Assembly: GCA_041736895.1 (NCBI GenBank)
Contig: JBGSSS010000165.1
Span: forward strand, 1-64,000
DNA length: 64,000 nt
Source: JANRLT01 sp041736895
Lineage (GTDB): Bacteria; Planctomycetota; Planctomycetia; Pirellulales; JALHPA01
Direction: 5' to 3'
The notes below the pieces were generated by a model. It was not told where the DNA came from and made no database searches. It worked only from the letters and a program-made list of their open reading frames with translations. Positions 25,401 to 33,241 of the stretch are shown here, piece after piece. A program made the position numbers and the translations under genes. Every line of letters starts with the position of its first letter. Position 1 is the stretch's first letter.

Positions 25401-26128
25401 TTTGCGGAAATATTGTGCTTGACCATGGATGCTTGCCTGCCCCAGCGACTTGCGGCGCGGCGACAGCTCCGTGCTTGGGAGTAGCGCCCTGCTGCGGTGC
25501 AACGAATCCGACTTCGGCCGCCGGTTGTCAGTGCGCCGAATGCCCCAAGGCTTGTGGCGGTGAATGCTGCTGTGCTAAGAAGGATCATGTCCCTGTGCCC
25601 GCGGTGACTTGGAATCCGTATGCCACCGAACCGGCGACCATTCCAAGTTGCACGGTACCGGCTCCGCAAATGGCGATGGTGCCGCCTGCTGCTTCTGTTC
25701 CGTCCCGTTGGGTCGCGCCTTCCATCAATCCCGCGGTCACGCCGATTCGACCGGAATTACATCCCGTGGCGCTCGAGACGCACCGCGAGATCAGCCGAAC
25801 CCTCGGCCAATTGGCCGAGCGCTGCGAAGCGCAGGGACTCTATCAACAAGCCGACGCTCTCCGCGCCCAAGCAACCGACTTCCGCACGAGCGCGCGGATG
25901 ATTCATGGCAACTTGATCGAGCAAGGCTGCATGATGGGTCAGATGCCGGGGGCGCAACCCGTGGCTTGGTACCCGGCCCCGCCGATGATGCCGTATCCGA
26001 TGCCGGCCCCTCCGACGTATGCTCCGGAACCAATGCCGACGTTTGGACCGCCGTCGTCACCCGTGGCTCCGGCCACATACCCACAGCCGCTGCCGATCGC
26101 CCAGCCGATGATGGTGCCGCGGTACTAG
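22499..26128 (+). CDS. Large secreted Cys/Pro-rich protein with secretin-like tag (1209 aa)
   Basis: I do not recognise a full-length family. Signal peptide 1-30 (cut near TSA). Near residues 198-216 is TTVTVPDGGTVLIGARK, close to the VPDGGT-[IL]LLGG strand of type II/III secretin C-terminal domains, but without the remaining secretin barrel. Two internal duplications follow: DGLERIGIDFD (about 321 and 397) and DDCPGFKCA (about 556 and 625, each followed by a F-P-x-V-x-x-W-K-Q-L pair). A Cys-rich zone (about 897-1034) has many CxxC-like steps. A helical part (THREISRTLGQLAERCEAQGL) and a Pro/Met-rich tail end the chain. Likely surface or periplasmic; the role is unknown. Start chosen at 22499 because the signal peptide follows. 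Confidence 0.75.
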   Translation: MARFSRLRRSAALLLMTAGFGGLTAGATSAREIGDVIPPSTSSQLAVDSVKRGMIEARHRGFHALVQAASTQKFGHQPTMVNGKTLAQVIVKRQAAEEKSVLHRLFGGNQLSAAEVTSAAASRCSCDSANEAHLELLSRKFRAMEQIEAAALAHCREFAVNAHLLGSILTEISVVPQAIGGGNVAIALPTKVEVPTFAFTTVTTTVTVPDGGTVLIGARKFTQPASSRGMVAASDAAENASQLLSCIAEELTLNQALQRKINRAGECEVGIPVAGFPRCFRRVGRMELLSETYAEIAGIQASRHLMKAASPIPLVLHQIGIDGLERIGIDFDIVPQISITEDESPVADHAPFEAKVGPSSYFFDWSMNRSQASAASAIQDSTTTLQLAPMIQSHVGADGLERIGIDFDVAIQPESLAMPITPRIIITEEEEESLLGVVTEDSPPVPPAPRTLAAALMANAAKRGCQFHCVQISPADFIEVTAYRAVTGSHEALLEMPFSMEKLLTLQIEITPLLEEGSAGITGCFGPEKRETPVLRMSSLTQERMMRHLANMAAEEDDCPGFKCADANVPANAEYQFPSVNEWKQLSSNCKFGPALAEKPILRMPSRIPERLLRLLATKTEQHAELDDCPGFKCAEVPTPISETEYHFPEVTSWKQLQAKRTDAAPAENPEETGIEPYFEEFVQQLPPRGDAPLANPDYVTATPRVVSPTMSPLEYAETFLTMDERNNLPQGTELLLSDHQALTGRMIGIGGLGYEEDTIIRTINRFGNTVLQQQRDDQVKQTAHDEPAKACDNPLLRALGTPISVGPCESETCRGFTIQFAPCEKPAAVAEAQAFDGPAQILLQDCPGKLDKDYSLTAQPAHEESLDELAQRLEREFLRRAVSGQIQVPEACQNHAAPVCGTPFSKTECTAAVCPPGACQPGTCGTTTCPGCPVGSPCGVGIAPTQYGGPNVPMPLFGNNIVSNAGVCGNIVLDHGCLPAPATCGAATAPCLGVAPCCGATNPTSAAGCQCAECPKACGGECCCAKKDHVPVPAVTWNPYATEPATIPSCTVPAPQMAMVPPAASVPSRWVAPSINPAVTPIRPELHPVALETHREISRTLGQLAERCEAQGLYQQADALRAQATDFRTSARMIHGNLIEQGCMMGQMPGAQPVAWYPAPPMMPYPMPAPPTYAPEPMPTFGPPSSPVAPATYPQPLPIAQPMMVPRY

Positions 26129-26148
26129 TAGGCCCGGCTATGCCGGGC
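26128..26148 (+). repeat. GTAG-foot hairpin (GCCCGGC type)
   Basis: GTAG starts on the last base of the stop codon and is followed by GCCCGGC-TAT-GCCGGGC. A related element is at 49132-49152 in the other orientation. Confidence 0.75.
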
Positions 26149-26236
26149 AACCGCAAGACGTTGGCTGTAAAATTCAATCTTGCAGTCCAAGCGCCTTGGC
26201 TTGCGGAGCGTTTCTGAATTTGAAGGCCGAAACTTT

Positions 26237-26257
26237 GTGCGGCACAGCCGCACCTAC
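26237..26257 (-). repeat. GTAG-foot hairpin (GTGCGGC type)
   Basis: GTGCGGC-ACA-GCCGCAC followed by CTAC, so GTAG on the minus strand. It is close before the terminator at 26265. Confidence 0.75.
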
Positions 26258-26259
26258 GA

Positions 26260-26296
26260 AAAAAACAGCCGCCGGAATTCCGGCGGCTGTTTTTGT
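26260..26296. terminator. Bidirectional rho-independent terminator
   Basis: ACAGCCGCCGGAA/TTCCGGCGGCTGT (26265-26290) is a perfect 13-bp stem, with A-rich DNA before and TTTTTG after. It lies between convergent genes and can serve both. Confidence 0.9.
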
Positions 26297-26317
26297 TTTG
26301 CATCAAGTGCCATAGCG

Positions 26318-27190
26318 TTATTGGTTCGAGATGTCGCTATCGCTGAACGCGACGTCGACCGGACCGGTGAATGTAGAGGTTACTTTGGCACCGCTGCTGG
26401 TCATGATCGAACGGTAGATCCCGTAATCGATGTCCTCGCGCAGGAACTTGGTGCTGCCATCGCAAAAGACGACATTCACGCCGCCGGGATGAAAGCTCGA
26501 CGGGCGGGCGCGATTCTTATTTGGGGCGATGACGTTGGCCGTGCCAATGTTCCAGCCGCTCCAGCGGCCGTTGACTTTCAGTTCCGGGGTCGTGGTGGAA
26601 TTGCCGGTTTCGAGCCACATGCAGCCGACTTGGTGTTTCACAGTCTGATTGTAATTTCCCGCATTCAAGTTCTCGGTGACGAGGATCGTCGCACCCTTGC
26701 CGTCAGCAAATGTATTTCTTTGCGAAGCGCTATTGGAGTACTTATCGGGCTCATTGCTGATGCAGACGCCCGATTCGCGCGTCGTCTCGTTCTTATCCCA
26801 GCCGGCGTTGACGACATACGACGTTTGCGGGTCGGTCGGACGATCCGGCGGATCGCTGGGGCAGACAAAAATCTCGCGGTAGCCGAGTTGGGGATTATCG
26901 GCATTGTCATCCAAAAACGGCAACAGTGCGACTGCCCAACTGACGCCCGTCGTGGTGTTGCTGCTAGTTTTATTGCCAGCATAGCCGGGGAATTTTTTCT
27001 TTTGGCCGTCGTAATTGATCAGGGCTTTCCCAATATTCCCGATGCTGTTTTTGCAAACAGCATTTCGGCCGGCTTCGCGGGCGGAATTCACCGCAGGCAA
27101 GGTCAGCGACATCAGCACGCCGATGATCGAAATCACGACTAGCAATTCGACGAGCGTAAAGCCGCGGCGAGGTGAGTGGGTCATACGCAT
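26318..27190 (-). CDS. DUF1559 family protein with prepilin-type N-terminus
   Basis: A 290-residue member of the large planctomycete DUF1559 family. A short basic leader ends in RRG, followed by FTLVELLVVISIIGVLMSL, the prepilin peptidase site and hydrophobic helix. AREAGRNAVCKNSIGNIGKAL and VCPSDPPDRPTD are family-typical. The C-terminal H-x9-DG motif is intact (HPGGVNVVFCDG). These pseudopilin-like proteins are probably exported through a type II/IV pilus-like path; the function is unknown. Two ATGs (27190, 27184) are equally possible. It follows the second DUF1559 gene in the same direction. Confidence 0.92.
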   Translation of the reverse strand: MRMTHSPRRGFTLVELLVVISIIGVLMSLTLPAVNSAREAGRNAVCKNSIGNIGKALINYDGQKKKFPGYAGNKTSSNTTTGVSWAVALLPFLDDNADNPQLGYREIFVCPSDPPDRPTDPQTSYVVNAGWDKNETTRESGVCISNEPDKYSNSASQRNTFADGKGATILVTENLNAGNYNQTVKHQVGCMWLETGNSTTTPELKVNGRWSGWNIGTANVIAPNKNRARPSSFHPGGVNVVFCDGSTKFLREDIDYGIYRSIMTSSGAKVTSTFTGPVDVAFSDSDISNQ

Positions 27191-27238
27191 AAGGTTATCC
27201 GAGCGAAAAGTGGCAAAAGTCAAGACTTTTGGAAATGC

Positions 27239-28078
27239 TTAGTAGCTGCCTTCTTGCAATGGAGTCAAGGTTCCAGCCTTCTTGCCATCGGGCGTCATCA
27301 ACTGATTCCAGACGTTGAAGTCAATCGCTTCATCGATCGTTTTGGCACTTCCGCCCGCGAAGACGACATTCACCACACCCGCATGATTGCTCGACGGCCG
27401 GCCCGTGCTCGGTTTCGGGGTTTTATTGATGTACGGATTCGCGGTACCGAATTGGAATCCCAGGATATTCTCGGCAACTGCGGTGTATTTGTCGGCATCG
27501 AGATTCTCACTAGCCAAAATAGTCACATCCGCGCCATCGGGAATCGCATCGGTAGCGACTTTGCGTTTCCCGGCGTTGGCCGTATCGGCCAGATCGTGGC
27601 ACAAGCCATCCCACACATCGGACCCATTGGTTTGATTGCCTGTTTTGCCCGTGTTGACGACAAACGACGTGAATGCTCCTGTTTGTCCCACGGCCGTATT
27701 GTCGCTAGGGCAGACATAGAATTCTAAATTGGTGGCGTTGTTGCCAGTCTGCGTCGTGTCGTTATTGACCCAAGCGTTGTATAACGAGGCCCGGTCCATG
27801 TCGTTGAGCAAGGCAATCTGCCACGAGGTATTCGCCGCTTGGCTGGTGTGCAGCTTCGGGTTGACGTATCCAGGAAATGTGTTCTTGCGCGTCGCATAGC
27901 CAAAAGACGCTTTGCCAACCTGCACGAGATTATTACGACAGGTATTTGTGCGCGCGGTTTCCAGCGCCCCTTGCACTGCGGGGACGATCAACGCCGCCAA
28001 GAGTCCGATGATCGTGATCACGACCAAGAGTTCGACCAGGGTGAAACCGCGGGAGAAGTTCTCACGATGACTGCGCAT
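27239..28078 (-). CDS. DUF1559 family protein with degenerate C-terminal motif
   Basis: A 279-residue paralogue of the gene next to it. Leader MRSHRENFSRG, then FTLVELLVVITIIGLLAAL. ARTNTCRNNLVQVGKASFGYA and YVCPSDNTAVGQ match DUF1559. The usual C-terminal H-x9-DG reads HAGVVNVVFAGG here, so the Asp is lost. Start at ATG 28078 rather than the longer frame, because the prepilin leader begins there. The 48-bp gap to the next gene suggests co-transcription of the pair. Confidence 0.9.
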   Translation of the reverse strand: MRSHRENFSRGFTLVELLVVITIIGLLAALIVPAVQGALETARTNTCRNNLVQVGKASFGYATRKNTFPGYVNPKLHTSQAANTSWQIALLNDMDRASLYNAWVNNDTTQTGNNATNLEFYVCPSDNTAVGQTGAFTSFVVNTGKTGNQTNGSDVWDGLCHDLADTANAGKRKVATDAIPDGADVTILASENLDADKYTAVAENILGFQFGTANPYINKTPKPSTGRPSSNHAGVVNVVFAGGSAKTIDEAIDFNVWNQLMTPDGKKAGTLTPLQEGSY

Positions 28079-28506
28079 AACCGGACCTGAAAAGTAGAGA
28101 TGTTGGATCAAGGCGAATCGATCAATGTCGTGAACTGGCGTCGACGAACATTCATCCGGTGCCCCGCGACGCTTGCCTGGTCGACGGAACTCCTGGCCTA
28201 ATTTTGAAAAGATTAGCAATTCCATTAGCTATTATCACGCGTTGTCACGGGAAACGCCAGTATTTTTGCGGAAATTTTCTAAAGCCCAGGGGCTTGCCCC
28301 CTGGGATCTGAATTCTCCCAGGGGATAAACCCCTGGGCTTTGCAACTTTTGCAAAAATTTTCCCAAGATTCGGGAAATGCGGGCGAATGCCCTCTCCAGA
28401 GAACCATTTTCGCTGCAAAAGCGCTCCGCTGTGCGTCGCGGCTAACCGGGTTCCCAATTCCCGTACCCCCCATCCCAATCCTTCCCCTGTTTTCGGAGAC
28501 CTAAAG
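28079..28506. other. Divergent gap with two family A palindromes
   Basis: No gene is seen. Besides the palindromes at 28281-28342, a reversed CCGTTTAGCGGCGA-like element (about 28422-28450) lies near the right end. Promoters for both flanking genes should be here. Confidence 0.5.
28281..28342. repeat. Two family A palindromes head to head
   Basis: AAAGCCCAGGGG-CTTG-CCCCCTGGG and then CTCCCAGGGG-ATAAA-CCCCTGGGCTTTG, in opposite orientation. Same arrangement as at 11433 and 29334. Confidence 0.85.
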
Positions 28507-29301
28507 ATGATTCGTAAGACCTTAACAATCGGTGTGCTGGCGGCCCTAGGCGGATTCCTCATTTTTGGAACCCACCTGGGCAGCTACGTGAAAACGAGCT
28601 GTGGCTGGGCGAAGACGGCCGTCAAGGAATCGATCCCGCTGGAATTTGAAATCGACCGCGCTCGCCAGATGTCGCGCGACCTGGCCCCCGAGATTCGCAG
28701 CAACATGCAAGTGATCGCGCGGGAAGAAGTCGCGATCCAACAACTGCAAGAACGCGTCGCCAAACTCGAAGCCAGCACCGAACGCGACCGCAACGATCTC
28801 GGTAAGCTGCAAGGCGATCTGCAGAGCGGCAACGACAAGTTCAACTACGGCGGCCGGACTTACACCGTGTCGCAAGTCAAGGCGGACCTTGGCCAACGCC
28901 TGGAACGTTGCAAGACCAACGATGCCACGCTGAACAGCCTGCGCGACATGCTGACCGCACGCGAGAAAAGTCTGGAAGCCGCCCGCGCCAAGCTCGATGC
29001 GATGCTCGTCGGCAAGCGCCAGTTGGAAGCCGAAGTCGAAAACCTCGAAGCTCGCTTGAAGATGGTCCAAGTCGCGCAGACCACGAGCATGCAGAACCTT
29101 GACGATAGTCATTTGGGCCGGGTCAAGGAACTGGTCGGCGAACTCCGCGGCCGGCTGCAAGTCGCCGAAAAGTTGGCTCATGCCGAAGCCGCGCCGATCG
29201 GAGAAATTCCGGTTAGCGACTCGACACCATCGGATGTCGTCGATCAAGTGGCCGATTATCTCGGCAAGGCGACGCAACATATCCAAGTGGCGAGTGAGTA
29301 G
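28507..29301 (+). CDS. Membrane-anchored coiled-coil protein (264 aa)
   Basis: No named family recognised. An N-terminal hydrophobic segment (about 6-27, IGVLAALGGFLIFGTHLGSYV) may be a membrane anchor or signal. Long helical coiled-coil stretches follow (about 60-105 and 125-220, for example LQERVAKLEASTERDRNDL and LEAARAKLDAMLVGKRQLEAEVENLEARL). Between them is a short beta-like NYGGRTYTVSQV. PspA/YhcB-like shape is an alternative reading, but no signature is present. Start at 28507 with GGAG upstream. First gene of a same-strand run leading to the FHA and kinase genes. Confidence 0.7.
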   Translation: MIRKTLTIGVLAALGGFLIFGTHLGSYVKTSCGWAKTAVKESIPLEFEIDRARQMSRDLAPEIRSNMQVIAREEVAIQQLQERVAKLEASTERDRNDLGKLQGDLQSGNDKFNYGGRTYTVSQVKADLGQRLERCKTNDATLNSLRDMLTAREKSLEAARAKLDAMLVGKRQLEAEVENLEARLKMVQVAQTTSMQNLDDSHLGRVKELVGELRGRLQVAEKLAHAEAAPIGEIPVSDSTPSDVVDQVADYLGKATQHIQVASE

Positions 29302-29333
29302 TTGCTTGGAGAAGTGTTTTCAAAGTCATGCAC

Positions 29334-29406
29334 TAAGCCCAGGGGGTTTACCCCCCTGGGTGCTGATGACGGAAGAGACCCAGGGGGATAAACCCCCTGG
29401 GCTTAG
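29334..29406. repeat. Two long-stem family A palindromes head to head
   Basis: CTAAGCCCAGGGGG-TTTA-CCCCCCTGGG and its inverse, separated by about 20 bp. Stems are one base longer than in other copies. Confidence 0.85.
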
Positions 29407-29471
29407 GATTGAATCAAATCCTTTTCAATCAACAGCTCCTATCCTCCAGACTCCTGTCTCCTTGCATTACA

Positions 29472-30149
29472 ATGACAGCGCGTTCTCGTCATCCCGAATC
29501 CTCCTGGTTGCGACAAATTCGCATGTCGAGCGTCTCGTCATCATCGTCTCCTCTTCCCTCGACGCGCGGGATGCTGTGGATTGATGGCGTTGGCGGGTAC
29601 TTGGTTTGCTGGGGTGAACGGGTGACATTGGGTCAACCAGTTAGCGGACCCGGAAGCGCGGGACCCGAGATCGGCATCTGGGGCGATCTGTCGCGGCAGC
29701 ATGCGGCGATCGCGCGGGTCGGCGATGGTTACACGCTCGAGCCGCTGCGAACCACGCGGGTCGAGGGACGCTCCTTGAACGAGACGACTTTGTTAGCGGA
29801 TGGACAAACGATTCAACTCGGCGACAGTGTGCGGCTGAACTTTCGCCAGCCGCATCCTTGGAGTCGGAGTGCGCGGTTGGAACTGGCGAGCCATCATCGC
29901 CCGCAACCCGCGGCCGATGGTGTGTTGCTCGCGGCCGAGGTTTTGATTCTCGGTTCCGGCCGGCACTGTCATGTGGTTTGTCCCGGCTGGCAGCAGGAAA
30001 TCCTGCTCGTGCGGCAGGGAAATGATTGGTCGATTCGCTCGACGGGCGAGATTTTGCGAGACGGGATTCGTCTGGCAAATCCCGCAAGAATCGCATGGAA
30101 CACGAGTTTGCAAGTCGGAGAGGCGCGTTTGACGCTGGAAGCGTTGTGA
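29472..30149 (+). CDS. FHA-domain protein, probably two FHA domains
   Basis: A 225-residue protein without signal peptide. The first forkhead-associated domain carries EIGIWGDLSRQHAAIARVGDGYTLEPL, where SRQHA is the S-x-x-H phosphothreonine-binding motif, and ETTLLADGQTIQLGDSVRLNF, the closing strands. A second, more divergent FHA-like domain begins at VLLAAEVLILGSGRHCHVVC and ends VGEARLTLEAL. FHA domains bind phosphothreonine, so this is a likely partner or substrate reader for the kinase 83 bp downstream. Start at ATG 29472; an in-frame ATG at 29524 is an alternative. Confidence 0.85.
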   Translation: MTARSRHPESSWLRQIRMSSVSSSSSPLPSTRGMLWIDGVGGYLVCWGERVTLGQPVSGPGSAGPEIGIWGDLSRQHAAIARVGDGYTLEPLRTTRVEGRSLNETTLLADGQTIQLGDSVRLNFRQPHPWSRSARLELASHHRPQPAADGVLLAAEVLILGSGRHCHVVCPGWQQEILLVRQGNDWSIRSTGEILRDGIRLANPARIAWNTSLQVGEARLTLEAL

Positions 30150-30232
30150 TGCGAATGAGATAATAAGGAAACGTTGAGAACGACTGTCGGCATCCATTGT
30201 CCATTATCAATTGTCAATTATCCATTACCCCC

Positions 30233-32278
30233 ATGCTTCCTCTCGAACAACTTGAATCGCCAGCGGCCGCTACGCCGGCGCGGTTTTTGTACCCGAGCGG
30301 CAAGCGGCCGTTTGATGGCTACACGCTGAAGCGCGGCATCGGCCACGGCGGGTTCGGCGAAGTCTACTACGCCGTGAGCGACGCGGGCAAAGAAGTCGCG
30401 CTCAAACTCGTCCGCCGCAACCTCGATATCGAGTTGCGCGGCGTGACGCAATGCTTGAACCTCAAGCATCCGAACTTGCTCTCGCTCTTTGACATTCGCC
30501 AAGACGACCAAGGCGACTATTGGGTCGTCATGGAATACATCGCTGGCGAGAGTCTGGACCACATCCTGGCCAAGCATCCCAACGGCTTGCCGGAGCAAGA
30601 AGCACTGCGTTGGTTTCGCGGCGTCGCCGCCGGGGTGGCGTACCTGCACGATCACGGCGTGGTGCATCGCGATCTGAAGCCGGGCAACATTTTCAGCGAC
30701 GAAGGCATCGTCAAGATCGGCGACTACGGCCTCTCGAAGTTCATCAGTTGCTCGCGCCGCAGCGGTCAAACCGGCAGTGTCGGCACCGTCCATTACATGG
30801 CCCCCGAGATATCCAACGGCCGCTACGGCAAGGAAATCGATATCTACGCCCTCGGCGTGATGCTCTACGAGATGCTCACCGGCTTGTTGCCATTCGAAGG
30901 CGAGAGCCTCGGCGAGATCTTGATGAAGCATCTCACCGCGCAGCCAAACCTGAGCAAGGTCAGCGAACAATATCGCGCGGTCATCGCACGAGCGCTCGAA
31001 AAAGATCCCGCCAAGCGTTTTAGCAACGTCAGCGAGATGTTGGCTCTGTTGCCGGGTGCAGCACAAGAGACAATTACTAAGCAGCAAGCCGTTGGGTACA
31101 CCGAGAAGATTCAGTACGCTCCGGTTTCCCACGAGCGGAATTTTGCCCAGCCGTTGCCCGCGGCACAGAGCTCTGATCTGCCCGAGGAGCCAATCGCTCG
31201 TTGGGTGGTAGGCATGTGGCGCGAGTTCTGGCGCAGTTGGGAGCATTCGCCGTTGCAACCGGGGATGCGCACATTTTTGGGTGTGCTGCTGGTGGTCGGA
31301 CTGGTGATTACGATTCCCTTCTGGGTGTGGTTCGGCTTTTTTGCCGGCATGGTCTACTTGGGTTATTACGTCATCCGGGCATTGATTCTCGGCCTCTCTG
31401 CGGGCCATCAAGAAGCGAAACGCCGTGATCAGATTCGCGCGCAACAACCGCCGTCGCTTCCGTCCGCTACTGCGGAAACGATTCCGCACATAACCCCAGC
31501 GGATCTGGCCAAGACTACAAACTTTCGCAAGCCCTGGATGCGGCCCAAGAAACAACTCCGCCCCCGGCGTGAACTGATCGGCACGCCGCGCGAGCGGGCG
31601 CGCGATTTGTTTGGGTCATTGTTCCTGAGTCCGCTGGTGATCGGCGTGTTGTTCTTTTTGTGTTCGTTGTTGAATGTTAGCGAAAACACGAGTGATCTAT
31701 TTTCCTACTTAGTTCTCGACCCGAAAGAACGGCTGTTGAATGCAGGAAATGGATCGGGTGATCCACTCGTCTGGAACATGTGGGCCATGGCGGTGACGAT
31801 TCTGGCGACTTGGGCCGCGTTGATCCTGGGCAAGATTTGGGAAAGCCGTGCCGGCGAACCGATCTTGCGGCGCTTTACCATGCTCGTCACGGGACTCTTA
31901 ATCGGTGGCTGTTCGTGGGTATTGGCGAGTTGGCTCGGCTTGTCGTTTTACAATTCGAGCGAATGGCGCGAGTTGTCGGTTTGGCACAATTCGATGACTT
32001 TTCGCAGGCTTGAGGATCAAGTGATGCTCCCTGGCATTGCTTATTGCGGTGTGGTTTTTGCCTTGATCGCTTGGTGGCATCAGTGCGATCCGCTACGGAC
32101 GAAACGATTTAGCTGGATTATGCTTTTCCTGAGTTTGTTAGTGGCGTTTGGGACGCATGTCTTTCTGCCCTTCATGCAACCCTGGGGGTTGTTGATCGTC
32201 GGCGTGATGAGCGTGACGCTGCAAATGACGTCGCGTTGGATTCCAACGGACCAACGCCAGAAGATCGAGGTGTCGTAA
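30233..32278 (+). CDS. Membrane-bound Ser/Thr protein kinase
   Basis: A 681-residue kinase. N-terminal Hanks-type domain: glycine loop GIGHGGFGEVYYA (35-47), VALK with K58, catalytic HRDLKPGN (145-152) and MAPE (189-192). The Mg-binding motif is DYG (164-166) instead of DFG, a tolerated change. The linker is followed by several hydrophobic segments from about 345 on (345-385, 460-480 and others to 670), giving an unusual C-terminal membrane domain instead of PASTA or beta-propeller modules. Start at 30233, just after a repeat (30195-30225). The stop overlaps the next start as TAATG. Confidence 0.93.
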   Translation: MLPLEQLESPAAATPARFLYPSGKRPFDGYTLKRGIGHGGFGEVYYAVSDAGKEVALKLVRRNLDIELRGVTQCLNLKHPNLLSLFDIRQDDQGDYWVVMEYIAGESLDHILAKHPNGLPEQEALRWFRGVAAGVAYLHDHGVVHRDLKPGNIFSDEGIVKIGDYGLSKFISCSRRSGQTGSVGTVHYMAPEISNGRYGKEIDIYALGVMLYEMLTGLLPFEGESLGEILMKHLTAQPNLSKVSEQYRAVIARALEKDPAKRFSNVSEMLALLPGAAQETITKQQAVGYTEKIQYAPVSHERNFAQPLPAAQSSDLPEEPIARWVVGMWREFWRSWEHSPLQPGMRTFLGVLLVVGLVITIPFWVWFGFFAGMVYLGYYVIRALILGLSAGHQEAKRRDQIRAQQPPSLPSATAETIPHITPADLAKTTNFRKPWMRPKKQLRPRRELIGTPRERARDLFGSLFLSPLVIGVLFFLCSLLNVSENTSDLFSYLVLDPKERLLNAGNGSGDPLVWNMWAMAVTILATWAALILGKIWESRAGEPILRRFTMLVTGLLIGGCSWVLASWLGLSFYNSSEWRELSVWHNSMTFRRLEDQVMLPGIAYCGVVFALIAWWHQCDPLRTKRFSWIMLFLSLLVAFGTHVFLPFMQPWGLLIVGVMSVTLQMTSRWIPTDQRQKIEVS

Positions 32279-33096
32279 TGCAACAATTGATCGTCTTCAC
32301 ACCTGCATGGGTGTTGGTTTTTGCCGTCATCATCGGCGGCTTGGTGTTGCTATTTCGTTCGTTGCCGCAAGGTTCCGGACCCAAAGTCGGTTTGGCTTTG
32401 GCCGGATTGCTCGGAGTCGGCTTGTCGTTTTCGTTTATTGGTTACCAGAGGATGGAAGAAAGACCGATGCCCGCGGTCGCGAATCCTCAACCGCGTGCCG
32501 TGGAAATCTCGGTCAGCGATTCCAGCGGTTCAAACGCCGATGCCATAAAGCCGCGTATCGATTTGAACAGTGAATCCCCTGCCAGTGAATCCCACCCCCC
32601 CGAGGCAAGCGAAGCCAGCGAAACCAAGCCAGCAACAAAACCCGCGTGGCTGACCCAGGGGACACAAACGGGCAACGGCGTGTCGCAATTTCCGGTCTCG
32701 TCCGAATTGTTTGCGACCGTAGCCGAATGTCAGCGTGATCTCGACAGCCGGATGCCCGCGCTCATCGCCGAAGAACTTCGTTTTTTGTCCGGCGATGAAG
32801 AGTCTATTCCACTTTTGCCGGGCGAGGCGAAACGCCTAACCGCCGAAACATTCACCGAAGAAGTTCCCACGGCGTCGCAAGGGAATTGGTACAAGGTTCA
32901 TCGTCTGATCAAAGTTGACGAAGCTGCCTGGGCAGGTATCCGCGAACGCTTCCAACAAGCCCAGCTTCACGCGCGGCTGGTCTCGCTGGGCTACGGTTTC
33001 GGCGGGCTGATGCTGGTGCTCGGCGTGGTCTACCTGATCCTTCGCCGCAACCCGCGCGTCGTCGATCCGACACTGGACACGTTCAGCACGACGTAA
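32278..33096 (+). CDS. Hypothetical membrane protein coupled to the kinase gene
   Basis: A 272-residue protein of unknown family. Two N-terminal membrane helices (about 7-27 and 38-56) precede a low-complexity Ser/Glu/Pro linker (about 75-135). A soluble domain of about 95 residues (FATVAECQRDLDSRMPALIAEELRFL to RERFQQAQLHARL) and a last helix (about 238-258) follow, then a short RRNPR tail. Its ATG overlaps the kinase stop (TAATG), so translation is probably coupled and the product may act in the same complex. Confidence 0.75.
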   Translation: MQQLIVFTPAWVLVFAVIIGGLVLLFRSLPQGSGPKVGLALAGLLGVGLSFSFIGYQRMEERPMPAVANPQPRAVEISVSDSSGSNADAIKPRIDLNSESPASESHPPEASEASETKPATKPAWLTQGTQTGNGVSQFPVSSELFATVAECQRDLDSRMPALIAEELRFLSGDEESIPLLPGEAKRLTAETFTEEVPTASQGNWYKVHRLIKVDEAAWAGIRERFQQAQLHARLVSLGYGFGGLMLVLGVVYLILRRNPRVVDPTLDTFSTT

Positions 33097-33127
33097 TTAT
33101 ATGGCCTGTAGTTGAATTAATGGAATT

Positions 33128-33198
33128 CCAAGGAAAAAGGAAAAAGGGAAAAGGTAGTGAATTCCACCACCTTTTTCCCTTCTCCCTTTTTCCTTTGA
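33128..33198. repeat. Purine/pyrimidine-rich inverted repeat
   Basis: AAGGAAAAAGGAAAAAGG and its near complement CCTTTTTCC...CTCCCTTTTTCC flank a short centre with GAATTC. It may act as terminator for the kinase operon. Confidence 0.6.
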
Positions 33199-33241
33199 TT
33201 GACAAAAGGCATTCACGTCAGTTTTGACCCACTATTCCCAC

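Noticed and set aside
24302..25669. 455-codon minus-strand frame opposite the large secreted protein
   Set aside because: The translation is Arg-rich and without order. The plus-strand frame has a signal peptide, internal duplications and a ribosome binding site.
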